Positions 24,110-36,401 of a stretch of 64,000 bases of DNA are shown here, piece by piece. Under the pieces are notes generated by a model. It saw only the letters and a program-made list of their open reading frames with translations, did not search any database and had not been told where the DNA came from. A program made the position numbers and the translations under genes. The first letter of the stretch is position 1. The number at the start of each line of letters is the position of its first letter. This DNA comes from Cristatella mucedo (lineage: Eukaryota > Bryozoa > Phylactolaemata > Cristatellidae): assembly GCA_009760855.2 (NCBI GenBank), contig WPIO01000045.1:1954501-2018500 (forward strand), written 5' to 3'.

Positions 24110-26248
24110 CTTATGTGAGTGATCCCTTTAATGATCTAGCTTACCACTTCTCTAGCATATTTTTTAACATTATAGACAAGATCAAGGAGTCCATCACTAA
24201 GATGGCAGCATTCCTAACTGGAATGATGTCTCTCAGTTCTACACAGCACCTCAATGTCTAAATTCAAAGGTCACTTGCGACCTCGTCCTGAAGTCCATAT
24301 CCCAAACCAAGGAAGAAACCTAGTCATTTGGAGCCTATTTCCACTGTTCTGCTTTTACTATACATTGATCTGGTTCTGCCATCCAAAACTATCACAGAAA
24401 ATGTCATTAGCCTCAATTCATGTCCCTGAACCTTTCAAAAATGCTGCAGTCAGGCCACTACTCAAGAAAGCCACCCTAGACCAAGAAAACTTGGGCAACC
24501 TCCACCCAGTCTCCTTCTTACTGCTCCTATATAAAACACTGGAACGAGTCGAGGTAGACCAGCTGAACTCATATATTGAAACTTCGAACCTGGCTACTTA
24601 GTTCCAGATTGGTTTTAGAGCTAATTCCTCCGCAGAGTCAGCGTTGCTTCGGGTGTACAACGATCTACTCAAGAATCAAGTCATAGCGGCAGTCACTCTG
24701 ATTGTTTTACCCGATCTTTCAGCAGCTTTTGATACTATCGATCACCAAGTTCCACTTAAGCGTCTTTCATCTCACCTTTGCATCACAGGCACTTTATTGC
24801 AATGATTCAGGTCCTTTCTCAGTGGTAGAATCCAAAGTATTTATTTGAATGGACAGAGATCATCTGAGAAACTCCGAATTTACAAGTACCTCAGGGCTCG
24901 GTGTTGATCCGTTTTTTTCACGGTTTAGACTCTCCCTCTTGCCGATACGATTGCTAGATACAATCTAGGCATTCACTTCTACTCGGATGACACTCAGTTG
25001 TATCTTTGCTTTGATCCCCCAGCCCTCTAGCACGTCGAATTCTCTCAACTCTCTTGATGCATGTTTTGCATACATACCCACAAGAACAGCAGCATATTGT
25101 CTTAAAGTGAACGAAGATAAAACCAACATAATGATGAATGATAAAATCAACACAGGCAATCCAAGTGTGATTCAGAAATTGGAATGGCTGACGCTCAAAA
25201 TTAGATCTGCCAACACATCTGAATCTGAACGAAATGTACGTGTTCAGTTCCAAAGTATCCATTAGATAGACAACCACATCAGCTCTGCAATCAAGTCTGC
25301 CTACTTTAGGCTAAATAGCATCGCTAAACTTCGGGCTTGTTTAGAAAGGGATACCACATCTACGTCGGTCTACGCATTTGTTACATTCCGTCTTAAATAA
25401 ATAAATAAATAAATCCTAGCTGGTTAAACAGCCTCTTTTTGTATAGCACCAGAAGAGCCTTTACGGCTATCACCACCACTTGCAGTGGCGATCAAGAATC
25501 GCCCACTGCAGGAATCGAACGCACAACCTCGGGACCAAGATCGTGAAAGCAACCGCCTTACCGAGTGTGCCATCACGGCCTTGACACCTGTAACTCGCTG
25601 CTTGCTGGTCTACCGACATGTGCACTCAGGCTCTTACAGCTGGTGCTAAACTCTGCAGCTAGGCTTGCCTTTCGTGAGCGTCATAGTTGCCACATCACAC
25701 CGCTTCTCGCCGATCTGAACTGGCTACCAGTCAAGCAACAGACTGACTTCAAGGTTTTGTGACTCACTTTTTGGTCACTTCATTCGTTGGTTCCAGCCTA
25801 CCTATCAAATCTACTCCCTCACCAGGCCAAGCATAGTACGATCCGCTGTTCGGAAACTAACTGTTTACCTATACCTAGTCCAAATCTCAAATCCTTTGGA
25901 GACCGTGCCTTTAGATCGTATGATCCCAAAACCTGGAATTCACTCCCGACTTGCCTCACGACATCTCTCGCCTTACTCGCATTTAAAAAGAAACTAAATA
26001 CGCACCAATTTATGAAAGCATTTAGTGGGTCCCTGTGATTCGTTTATGTGCTTATGGGTGCTGAAACTTTGCATGCAGTCACTAATCATACTCGCGTCCT
26101 GATCCTGTGCATGTCACCCTAACCATGTTATTCCTGTTGTAAATTGAGCACGCTGCCAGTAACTATTCGATCGCGCGTCATTTGCAGCAAATGTAAAGCG
26201 CCTAGAAAGAGATTGGGTTCTGTGAGGACGCTTTATCAAATGTGTTTT
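24110..26248 (+). mobile_element. CR1/L2-like LINE relic, longest copy (reverse transcriptase, broken)
   Basis: Reading + strand frames gives the reverse transcriptase of a CR1/L2-clade LINE. Pre-RT sequence lies near 24150; RPLLKKATLD and DQLNSYIETSN at ~24450-24590; the FRANSSAESALLRVYNDLL segment at ~24610; DLSAAFDTIDHQ at ~24715; the catalytic YSDDTQLYL box at ~24980; then the C-terminal LLADLNWLPVKQ and PKTWNSLPTCL regions at 25560-26036 and the 3' UTR with the shared stem-loop. Several in-frame stops and frameshifts make it dead. A SINE A copy interrupts it at 25391-25580. Confidence 0.9.
25391..25580 (-). mobile_element. SINE A (tRNA-derived), nested in the L2-like LINE
   Basis: A (TTTA)n tail on the left, then CTAGCTGGTTAAACAGCC, the AGAGCC-type 3' hairpin, and a tRNA-like head whose B box reads GAATCGAACGC on the + strand. 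LINE coding sequence resumes right after it (TGTAACTCGCTGCTTGCTGG). Confidence 0.85.
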
Positions 26249-27781
26249 TAAGAATATTATTTTTATAGACATCTGAGACAAGGGAGGACTTGAGACGGGG
26301 GGGGGAGGGGTAATAAGTTTCTGCTGCCACTGGCAGGTTGTTGTCCAAAGTATTTAAAACGACGGAGTCTAACAATTAGAATTCGAGGGGGAACCTGCCA
26401 CTACTGCTAGTCCTCTACTGACTGTCACTGATCTAACGGGATGAAAAACTGAGACACTAATCGGATTGCGTCGGTACAGTCACACTGTTAGTCGATTTTA
26501 GCCAGGTCTCAGTCACAGCGAACAGGTCAAGATTGTTGTCATTTGTGTTCCGGATTTACTGCACATTGAGCCAGCATTCCAAAAGAGCGTTAAGGTGGCG
26601 CCTGAATTGTAGCAGGCATGACGACAACTCAGACCGATTCAATGCAGTGTGCAAGAAGGAGATCGCTCCGGGCGGCTCGAGACAATGCAGGAAATACCGA
26701 GCGAGAAGGCCCCCCGTCGCTTGGAATAGATGTTTTCTTAATGCCCAATTCACGGACATTTGAAACAGCAACCGCATAACGAAGGCATGTGAACGACGAT
26801 AGCGAAACTATAGTAGCCGCGTACGATCGTACCAGAATAGATTGTCAATCGCAGTCGGCAAAGTTAAAGCCGCAGCCGGCGTGTGGGCGAAGCTGGAAGC
26901 GCTAAGCGTTTACATGTCTATTAGCAAGTAATTTCTTACGCCTTATGGTCAAATCAGCAAATGGATACACGTTAAACGGATCTGAGCTGTACTGGTTTCT
27001 GTTTACGAAGTTTGCTAGAACTTCCATTTTCGGCCGACAATTTTGCTACGGCAAGAAACGCTAGTGGCGCTCGGCGTCGGGAGGCGAGAATGCTACGGTC
27101 CGGTAGCTTTTTAAGGCATAGGGCTTTATACCATAGCCATTTTTTATTATTTGTCTCAATTCCTGCATTTCGTAGATATTTTGGAGCACTAATGGACACG
27201 TACAATAACATATCGACGTGTCAAACCTAAATATTCTGATATATACGAATATAATCGCAATAAAAGAAAGCGGCCTCGGGTCGTCTGCCAAAAAACCAGC
27301 TGCGTTTTCGCCTCAAGTCCCACCTCAAAAATATTACCGTTTTACTGCAATAAGCGCAGAAATTGACGAATTAACTTGCACGTTCCTATGTACATGCTCG
27401 AGCTGTACCGCACGTACGGCAGAAATCAAAGTGAATGGCTTTAGACGCAGTTCAGTTTTCAACTGCAAAAAATAACATCAGGAGCAGCCGTATTCAGGCC
27501 TTCAGCGCGAGTGTTTCTGTGCAGGTATCAGACTAAACTTTGTCCTCAACCAGCTGCGACGGAAGTCAAGGGAGCCGTGACACTGTGTTCTTCTTCCAGT
27601 GTCGATAGCTTAGCAAGACGAGAGCTCAGTTGCTTGCCTTTAAATGCTGTCATCACATCAAATCTGATCGCTTTTATCACGGCCTGATGTAATTCATTTT
27701 GGACTGTGCTACTGAAAAAAGCCAGTGAACATCTGCTGGGAATGAATACGGCTGTAAGGCTGGTAAAAAAAACCATCCTAG
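26249..27781. other. Region without recognised genes
   Basis: A G-run at ~26296 and several short frames on both strands between 26530 and 27480, none with a recognisable family. Confidence 0.5.
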
Positions 27782-28330
27782 AGGTTCAGCCACGTGTCCC
27801 ATTTTTTTCTAAAGGAGCTTCGTCGGCTCCCAGTCGATCAACCAATACAGAGCGAAATTCGTATTCTTTCCGGCTTCATGACTAGTTATCGCTTGGCTCC
27901 TGCTGCCTACTGCTGAACTGCGGATTCAGCCTCAGTCTTTCATGCCCCGAGGTTCTCTATCGACAAAAAAATGTGCTGTTCCACTCCTGTTGTTGACAGA
28001 AGCTTTCAATTTACAGCTTCTAAACTCTGGAGCTCACTTTATGCTGCACCATCTTCTCTCCTGGTTCCGACTGTGGCACATCTTTTTCAGCGGCCCAAAA
28101 CTTCTGCTTTCATGCTACTCAATACTTTTGACTGCTCTTCTGACTCAGCTATGCTTCCTTCACTTTCTCTTAGCTGTGTTTGACGGAATCTGTTAACTAA
28201 CGGTAAGCAGCAAGGCTACTGCTGTGCCATGGAAAACACCCCAGGATAACAACCACTTAGTCCATGAGGCGTTATCGTAATAGACTAAGTCTTTCCAGAA
28301 ACCTAATCTTTTCTTTCTGATTACAATATA
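27782..28330 (+). mobile_element. LINE C, divergent copy
   Basis: RT C-terminal block LKELRRLPVDQPIQSE-like at ~27815-27860, then CTGACTCAGCTATGCTTCCT and the 3' part. Broken by frameshifts. Confidence 0.68.
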
Positions 28331-30224
28331 AGAATTCAATTTAGCCCCAGTTATACATCAAATCGTTGAATCCACATCCTTCTATACGATTTAAACGACT
28401 GTAATGTAATGCCGATTACTCTTAGGAGAGATAAAAGGTACGCCCAAGGAGGAAGGTGTAAATGATAAAGTGAGAGGTCAACGTTAACCAATGCTATTGA
28501 GCTAGGTGACTGTCTGCTTCGACTCGGAGGCTGTTTTGTACACAGCCCTTAGAAGCTCGCAAATGGCACGTCTTGCTGCTGTGTGGCATGCTCTGCACAC
28601 GTAACAGTCACATGCCAGACTGTCTTTCACGAGCCAGTGGTACAGCACCGAGGCAAACTACTTCTACAAAGTCCTGCTAGCTGTTAAGGGCAGGCTGAGT
28701 CATCCGAGGAAGGACCACTGAAAGGCTGGTAGAAATTCGGGTCAGTCACCGGAGGTGGTGAGGGACAGCCTTCCGGGAGGGGGAGGGGAGAAAGCTTCTA
28801 ATGTCAGCGTCTGCGTACGATCGAAGGCAGCAGGCAAGAGCAGTCTGCTCCTGTTTACGGTGGCTCGCGAAATGGCTCGGGTGTTGGTGACCAGAGGAAG
28901 GGCAACGCTCGCAAAGCAGCAGCCTGTTGGCCCTCAGACCATCTCTGGCCACCTCTGGCTACCTCTGTGCTGATCACTTCCTTGACTGACCGTCACAGTG
29001 ACTCAACTGTGCTTCTCACTTAATTCTTGCTGTGCTTGATGAAACCTGTTGGCTCGCACTTTTCACACGGAAAGCAGCAAGGACCCGACTGTTCCACTCA
29101 TGTTGCATAGCAACCACTTAGTCCATGTGGCATTGTTGAGTCACTGACAGAGTCCTTCCAGAAACCTAATTATTGCTCAGGCGATGGTGACCACAAGAAG
29201 CACAAAGCTGGCAAAGCCACTGCAGCAACATGCTGGCCTACTAGCTAGCGTGTCTGGAATGCTTGGCAATGACCGTGTACTGCCTGATTCCCGGCTAGGG
29301 GGGTGGTTTCGGAGGACAGGCAACCGGTCATAGCATCCTTATGAAGATCCGACTTTGGTGACACGAGCATTTGCTACCAAGGACTCAGCACGTGACTGTT
29401 TGCACTCAGCATGTGACTGGCCATAGACCGAGCTCCGACTAGACGAAACAGAAGCAGCAGCTTAGCCAGAGTAGATCATGTGCCCCTAGTGCTTGCAGAT
29501 CATTTCTTCAGGCAATGTGACGTGGTCATAACCTAGCAACGAGCTTTCTAGAAGTGGTCACATCAACGGAGATACACTGGAAAGGCTCATGATGGCCGAA
29601 GATGGCTGCCGGAAAACGAGTTTCTGGGCCAAGCAAGTTGCTGTGCCTGTATAGCAGTGTGTTAGGTCAACGGTTTGCTGGTTCTCGTGGAGTAGCTATG
29701 GCTATATATAACACACATATAAATATCTTTATAATAGAATTACAAATAGACAGGATGAAGGTCAAGATCGGTAGGTAGTTGCACGATTCCACCCACAACC
29801 TTTGATAGTACCAGTTCAGCCACATGTGCTCCAATACTACTAAAGATTGCTTACCTTTCAGGTGGAACAAGAAACACATTACCATACCCCGGTCCAACAA
29901 AGGATGTTATTCTTTATATATTTAAACCCATCAGGATATATCAAGAGCCGAGGCAAAAATCCTTCTCGACTAATGGGTAATGCTGTTGTGTGACCATCAC
30001 CATGCTCGAAATCTAGCTGTCCTATTTGATAAGTACTGAAATTGAATTTTCATTAAGAAGACTGCCTCAAAGGTGGGCCATCAGGTTCAATCTCCATCTA
30101 AGATTAGGGGTTGTCTACCATGGTGACTAGCGAAAAATCTAGCTAGCATGATGGTTCTGCTTATGCTGGCTTGCTGTCAACCCGTTGTGGCTGGGCTACA
30201 GAAAAATGCCGTTCAGCCTCTGCA
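28331..30224. other. Region without recognised genes
   Basis: Only a LINE C fragment at 28975-29165. The rest is unassigned. Confidence 0.5.
28975..29165 (+). mobile_element. LINE C 3' fragment, divergent
   Basis: GTGACTCAACTGTGCTTCTC and AACCACTTAGTCCATGTGGC match 28140-28300. Confidence 0.6.
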
Positions 30225-30712
30225 GCTCAAGAGTTTTAGGTCCCTTCATTCTTTCGCTCTAGCCTACCTATCTGATCTACTCCCCCACCAGGCCAAGCAT
30301 CATACCGCCTGCTTTTTGGAATCCAATCCAACCTTCTACCAATACCTCAAATCCTTTGTAGACCATGCATTTAGTTCGTATGCACCCAAAGCCTGGAACT
30401 CACTCCGACTTGCGTCAGAACATCCCCTGACTTAACCACATTAAAAAAACTTACAAACGCACCTATTTATGACAGCATTAGTGGGTCCCTGTGATTCGTC
30501 CTTCATGTGCATATGCATGCTGACACTGATTTCTGCCACTAACCACACATGCATGCTGACCCTGTGCATGTCACCCCTAACCATGTTATTCATGTTGTTT
30601 ATCAAGCATGATATTTCCACTCACCATTCGATCGTGTTTCCTGTGCAGCAAATGTAAAGCACCTAGAAAGAGATTAGATTCTCTGATGGTGTTTTATCAA
30701 GTGTATTATTAT
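30225..30712 (+). mobile_element. L2-like LINE 3' part
   Basis: FRSLHSFALAYLSDLLPHQA to PKAWNSLRLASEHPLT (30230-30430), the 3' UTR, and stem-loop tail to (TTAT)n. Confidence 0.87.
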
Positions 30713-30751
30713 AAAGATGCATATGGCTACGAGGCTAGTCAACTGGTCCCA

Positions 30752-31245
30752 AAAGTTCAGCTATGTGCTTCCTTTGTTGAAGGTGCAGCAGTGGCTACCA
30801 GCCGATCAATCGATACAGAGCGAAATCTTACAAGCCCCCCCACATGGTCTGACTCCTTTAACCTAGCTGAACTGCTGTTAGAGAAACCTTGTGCCATGCC
30901 ATTGGGTCGTATTCATCGGATATTCCCATTTCCACTGCTTAAAAGATTGTTGGCGACAGCTTTTACTCTGCCGGTCCTAGATTGTGGAACTCAGTTCCAC
31001 GATTCTTACGCAACGGCATTTACTCTCTTTTGGCTGACAGCGGCACATCCGTTCTGGCAGTCCTGGCCTGCTACTTCCAAGCTACTCAATACCCCAGCTG
31101 CACTTCCGACTAGGCCATGCTTCTAATTTTCTCTTTGTTGCATGAGATGAAGTCTGTGGGCTACCGAATGCGTACCGAAAGCCACGTAGGCTTCGAGTGC
31201 GTTGTAGAAAACTCTTCTACATAACACTCACTTAGTCTTTGTGAG
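30752..31245 (+). mobile_element. LINE C 3' part
   Basis: Follows an L2-like tail. Shares GACAGCGGCACATCCGTTCT, GCCTGCTACTTCCAAGCTAC and TACCGAATGCGTACCGAAAG with other copies. Confidence 0.8.
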
Positions 31246-31954
31246 GATTGCAGACAATATACACGCATGCAGCTGTACCCAGCTGGAAGGCACCAGTTCG
31301 TCCCGATAGCCTCACAAACAAACGCATGCACTAATACATACAAACGGAGCGTTGCTCTGAGTGCTACGCAACAGTATATTAAGCATATCTTTCCATGCTC
31401 ATCATTTTGCTATCTGACTTTGATCAAATAATGAGTAATATCTAGCAGTCAATGTTAGGGCCAGTGCCAAAGGCGCTGGATGGAACCAAGCAATCGAGCT
31501 AATTGCACTAGCAGCTTTTTTTCTTGATTCTGTGCAACTACTGGCATGGCCAAAGGCGACGAGTCTTTCGACTAGACTGCATCACCATCAAACTGCAGAG
31601 GCTTTACACACAGTTCGGATCAATGCAGCGAGGCTGACCCCAAGACCAAAAAGTGCTTCACGAAAGCTGTACAAGTAAGGCCATAACTGCTTCAGCAGCT
31701 ACCTTGGCCGGACCTTTTGCACTCACCTGGCTATAGTTTGCATGATGATTAATCAAACACTGCTCCACATCACATCCAGTCATTGCAGCAAAAACATATA
31801 TTCTGGTCCTTGAATTGAAAAAGCAGTGAGTAATCTGGTGGGTGAACTCACCAGCGTAAGCAATACAATATTCTGCCAATAAAGTGGGAAGGAGTGTGTG
31901 CCTGCCACAGTGCTGCAGAATTGAGCAAACTCATCCCCAATAAACAGGGTGGTA

Positions 31955-32092
31955 CTTATAATAATAATAATAACAATAATAATACACTTGATAAAGTGCC
32001 CTCAGAGAACTCAATCTCTCTCTAGGCACTTTACATTTGCTGCAAAGGAAAATGCAATTGAATGGTGAGTAATATTACTTGCAAGGATAACA
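31955..32092 (-). mobile_element. L2-like 3' tail
   Basis: (AAT)n, CACTTGATAAAGTGCCCTCA, TCTAGGCACTTTACATTTGC and the start of the 3' UTR. Confidence 0.82.
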
Positions 32093-33479
32093 TTCCTCTG
32101 CTAACTGCCTAACCCAATCTCAATAGCAGGGTCATGCAAAATGAGCCCTAAAAAACCAAAATTTACAATAACAAGGATACAAACAACGGAGGACGCCAAC
32201 ACTGAAGTTTCACGTAGAATAAAAGCACTGTCCAGCCCTTTCGAGCTCTCACTCACTCCGGCTGGGATGCCAGGTACACCTGGTTCCCGCAAGTGAAGAT
32301 ACACATAGCTTTGCAGCTCTAGCTTCTTGCCAGGTGGCCCAGTACCTCATTTCTGTCAAGCAAAGCTCTTCAGCTGCATAGCACATACACCAGAACATGC
32401 CACACGTCGCAGCCTACTAGTTGCTGACACGTGACCATCCTGCACAGCATCGCGTGCGTGAGAAATGGCGGTTCACGAGGCAAGTAGGCTGGCACGTGCG
32501 AAAATACTGTAGCAGCACTAATTTGGTCGCGATGTTGGCTCCTGATCCAGCTGGCTGTAAGCATGTGCTTAGAAGTTCCTTAATGGGTGAATTGGCTACT
32601 CTTGCTTACTGTTGTCGAAGATCGTTGGTTCAACTCTCATTGACTACACGACAAACTCTTTCTTTATATCGCTACGATATCTGCGTATGGTATTTAGCGT
32701 CACGTAAATCCAGCTGACAGGTCTGTCACATGTCGCCCAAATCATCAGCCATGGGCCCCATCCATCCATCGATCCACCGCCCTTAGCTGCAAAAACTAGA
32801 AGGTAGCAGCCTCGGATTAATAACATCTGAATCATTGACGCATAGCTCCGGAAACACTAGCGTACAGTACACGATGATGTACGTACCAGCAGCTCGCTGT
32901 ACTGAGCCGACGGTGTATCCTCAGCAAATCATACAATACGATCTTGCAATGTTCGAGTGTGCACGACGTAACAGGAAGGTAGGCCAGCAGGTGATAGCAC
33001 CTCAAGCCCAACGGCACGACAGAGACTTGCTTTTGCCCAGACGCATGCAGTAAACATCCTTCGGATTCCAAACCCTGGAGCTGAGATCAGGCAGGTAGAG
33101 GAGCCAAGTTACGCTTAACTTACCGCAACGCACGACGCCGCAAACAAGACTCATCCAAGTAACCTAAATACATCTTCCTATTTCTCTACACCGTAATCAC
33201 CGCCGCGATGTGGGTTAGCTGGGTGGGATTCGCGTAACGGTTGGAAGATGGCTACAGTACTGGTTAGCTGTGCCACCAATTTATTCGTCCAGTACGCCAC
33301 TAACGTGCCATTTAAAAAGCAGCTGACTCATTTTACAGAAAATTTGGCTGAATGAACACTCTTAATAGTGATTAATACAGCTAGGCGTTTGGATACTGAT
33401 ACGAACACTCACTCCGAGAGAACCCGTACGACCTAGTAAGTAACTAATACTTAGCGCTAATAGTCTCTATCATTCGTAG
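32093..33479. other. Upstream of tRNA-Leu copy 1, no gene seen
   Basis: No coding or repeat family recognised. The flank differs from the duplicated flanks of tRNA copies 2 and 3. Confidence 0.55.
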
Positions 33480-33562
33480 AGTACGGTGGCCGAGTGGTTA
33501 AGGCGTTGGACTTAAGATCCAATGGACATATGTCCGCGTGGGTTCAAACCCCACCCGTACTA
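33480..33562 (+). tRNA. tRNA-Leu (anticodon TAA), copy 1
   Basis: An 83-nt class II tRNA. It has a perfect 7-bp acceptor stem (AGTACGG/CCGTACT), discriminator A, D-arm with A box TGGCCGAGTGG, anticodon stem TTGGA/TCCAA around CTTAAGA (anticodon TAA), a long variable arm GGACATATGTCC, and T-arm with B box GGTTCAAACC. No intron. A run of T follows about 5 nt after the end and serves as Pol III terminator. Confidence 0.96.
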
Positions 33563-34329
33563 AATGTTTTTTATTGTCCGATATCGACATTTACCTAATG
33601 ATCACACCATAAACAAGACTTTACGATATTGAGCCAAAAATTTGAGGTAACTTAAGTGATGATAGAATTAGAATGTATTTGTATTGCATGCTTATAGTAT
33701 TGCTATGTAAATCACGATTACGGGAAGACAATGGTACCGGATGCCTCCAGTACCCGCCGGGCCTGAAAAGACAAGGGCCTTGTAGGCTCACCTGTTATAA
33801 CTCGTACCGCACAATCAACATGGAGTATGCCTGACCAAGTCGAAATTCCACTAGAATTACTGTCGATAGTATGGTGACAGTGGGTTGGGTGCTCGCTCCT
33901 ATTTTGTAGGCGCAATACAACTGATAATCTTGAATTAGGCTATTTTTTTAAAGCTTGGAAGGCAATGAAAAACCTTTACAACTTTTCCTTTTTATATATC
34001 TTCGAAAAAACTTACTTATGCTCGTGAAAAGTCGCAGAAATTTCTCGTCAGAAAGTGTTGCAATACACCGAGGGCCTTAATATCCAATTCTATCCTTGCC
34101 ATCAATATTGCTGAACAAAAGGTAAGCCCGGTGTAGTTAGTGAGCTCCTACTATCTACTGTCTACTGTCGATCTAAGACTCCAAATTGCATTGCAGAGGC
34201 TCATGCGCGTGAGCGGCGCGAAGCGTAACGAAGAGAACGACAATTAATTGATGTTCCAGATAACGGCGACGGCTGTATTGTACACCAGCGACACAGGCGG
34301 GCGAGCGTACAAACGTATTATATATATAT

Positions 34330-34470
34330 AAAATACAATTCCTTTATAGAGCACCCCAAGAGAACTTAATCTCTATTCAGGCGCTTCACATATGCCTCAG
34401 GGCTCGAGCCCACGACCTCAGTCAGACCTTGGTCGGAGCAGTATTGTCGTGGTAGCGGTCGGGTAGCTTT
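34330..34470 (-). mobile_element. SINE B
   Basis: Shares AGAGAACTTAATCTCTATTC and GGGCTCGAGCCCACGACCTC with other copies. Its head side is followed within ~120 bp by GA/CA arrays. Confidence 0.82.
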
Positions 34471-34584
34471 GTCCGGAGCACGAGGCGATAGGCAAAAGAG
34501 GAATAGATAGTGCGTCAACGATAGACAAATGGCGAGAAAGAGAGAAAGTGAAAGAAAAACAAAGCGAGACAAACAGACCGACGG

Positions 34585-34965
<381 letters not shown>

Positions 34966-35546
34966 CTAGGTAGCAGCTTTTTCTTCGGTCTCTTCCCATT
35001 TTTGAGCCCATTGGACGAGATGTTTTTTTGTTGAGTTTCAGTATTATGGCGCCTAGAGACTTTTCATCGTTGCCCGCGATAAGCACTCTGGCTTCGCTCC
35101 TTTTGTTTTCACTTCGTCTCTAAGAACACTCGCCGGTCCCAAATGGAAAGCGGAATCCGTCGCTTTTAGCCTATGCTCGTCAAAAATTACGGGAAACTCC
35201 AATTATGCTTTGCAATGTGGGCCTGAGCGTCCGCTGACCTAGCTGGTGAACACACGCCGCTGGCTGCTAAGCTTACAGTTCTTAGTAATAGATCAAAATT
35301 TTCAAAAAAGGGTAATTCAAAAAACGTATTTTAAAGTTACATTTAGTTGAGAACATTGATCTATTTTTATAAACTGTTTTAGTCAGTCTCGGGTTGTACA
35401 TTAACATTGATTTGCATGTACCTTGTTATGACCGCGCGACCCTCACCATTTTGGCTAGAGGCACAACGCGTACAATGCGAAAAAATCTTGAGGTCGTTAG
35501 ACGCTGAAGGTAACAACTCAGCTGTCAATATCTTGCACGAAGCGCT

Positions 35547-36401
35547 GAAAGCAACACGTTATTAGAAACAGCACAACAATAACCTGTTTTTTCGGCTGAA
35601 ATGACAGATGACCTAAAGTGGACCCATAAACTGAATCACAGCAGATTACGCACATTACTAGGACTCACCGACAGGCACAATGGTGCTCTGAGAGAGTGAC
35701 TCCGGTCAGGCAGGTGCCTTACATACTAGCCAGGTACAAGACTAGCTGTCTAGTCAGAAAATAATTTCGTTCGCACACAATCATATATCACACTGCTCAT
35801 AAGCGTCGGCTTATCGCAGCTATTTTGTAAGCTGCTCGGTTCTAATGCGGTGGTTAGGCCTATTGCTTGTTATCCAGGTTCAGCATTTAGGCTCACCGTC
35901 CATAATCGTGGGGCATGGTAACGTAACATGCAGACGCGCTGACCATCTTCAAGTTTACTTTAACTTTTAACTTTGAAGTCCCAGCTAGGAATCACGACAC
36001 ACTATGCATGTTCATTGCTTAACAAAGCCAGTTCCAGCGGAAAGTATTCAATTTAAAATATGAGAGTGAGCGTTTCAGCTACGCATGCAAATTAGTAAAT
36101 TGTAACTCCATCCGCCTTTTGACGTAGCACTTTTTATAGTGTAGCACTTTTTATTGTATCTTTTATTCTATAAATCCTGCAACGGGCATATTGAAATCGT
36201 GACATTACTGAAGGACTTACTAATGAGAAAGGTCACTATTAAACTAAAGAACCTAGCTTAATGCAGATTACTATTAAAAAATTAATTCAACTAGAAAATA
36301 AATCGATAGCAATACGGAAGTACGGTGGCCGAGTGGTTAAGGCGTTGGACTTAAGATCCAATGGACATATGTCCGCGTGGGTTCAAACCCCACCCGTACT
36401 A
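35547..36401 (+). repeat. Segmental duplication, copy A (ends in tRNA-Leu)
   Basis: About 855 bp that realign with 40724-41548 in the same orientation, with many substitutions and small indels. Shared landmarks include ACAACAATAACCTG, GACTCACCGAC, TAGCCAGGTACAAGACTAGC, TTTACTTTAACTTTTA and GAACCTAGCTTA-like sequence just before the tRNA. The tRNA is far better conserved than its flank. Confidence 0.88.
36319..36401 (+). tRNA. tRNA-Leu (anticodon TAA), copy 2
   Basis: Identical over its 83 nt to the copy at 33480, including the variable arm GGACATATGTCC. A T-run terminator follows within 10 nt. Its upstream ~770 bp match those of the copy at 41466, so it belongs to a segmental duplication. 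Confidence 0.96.
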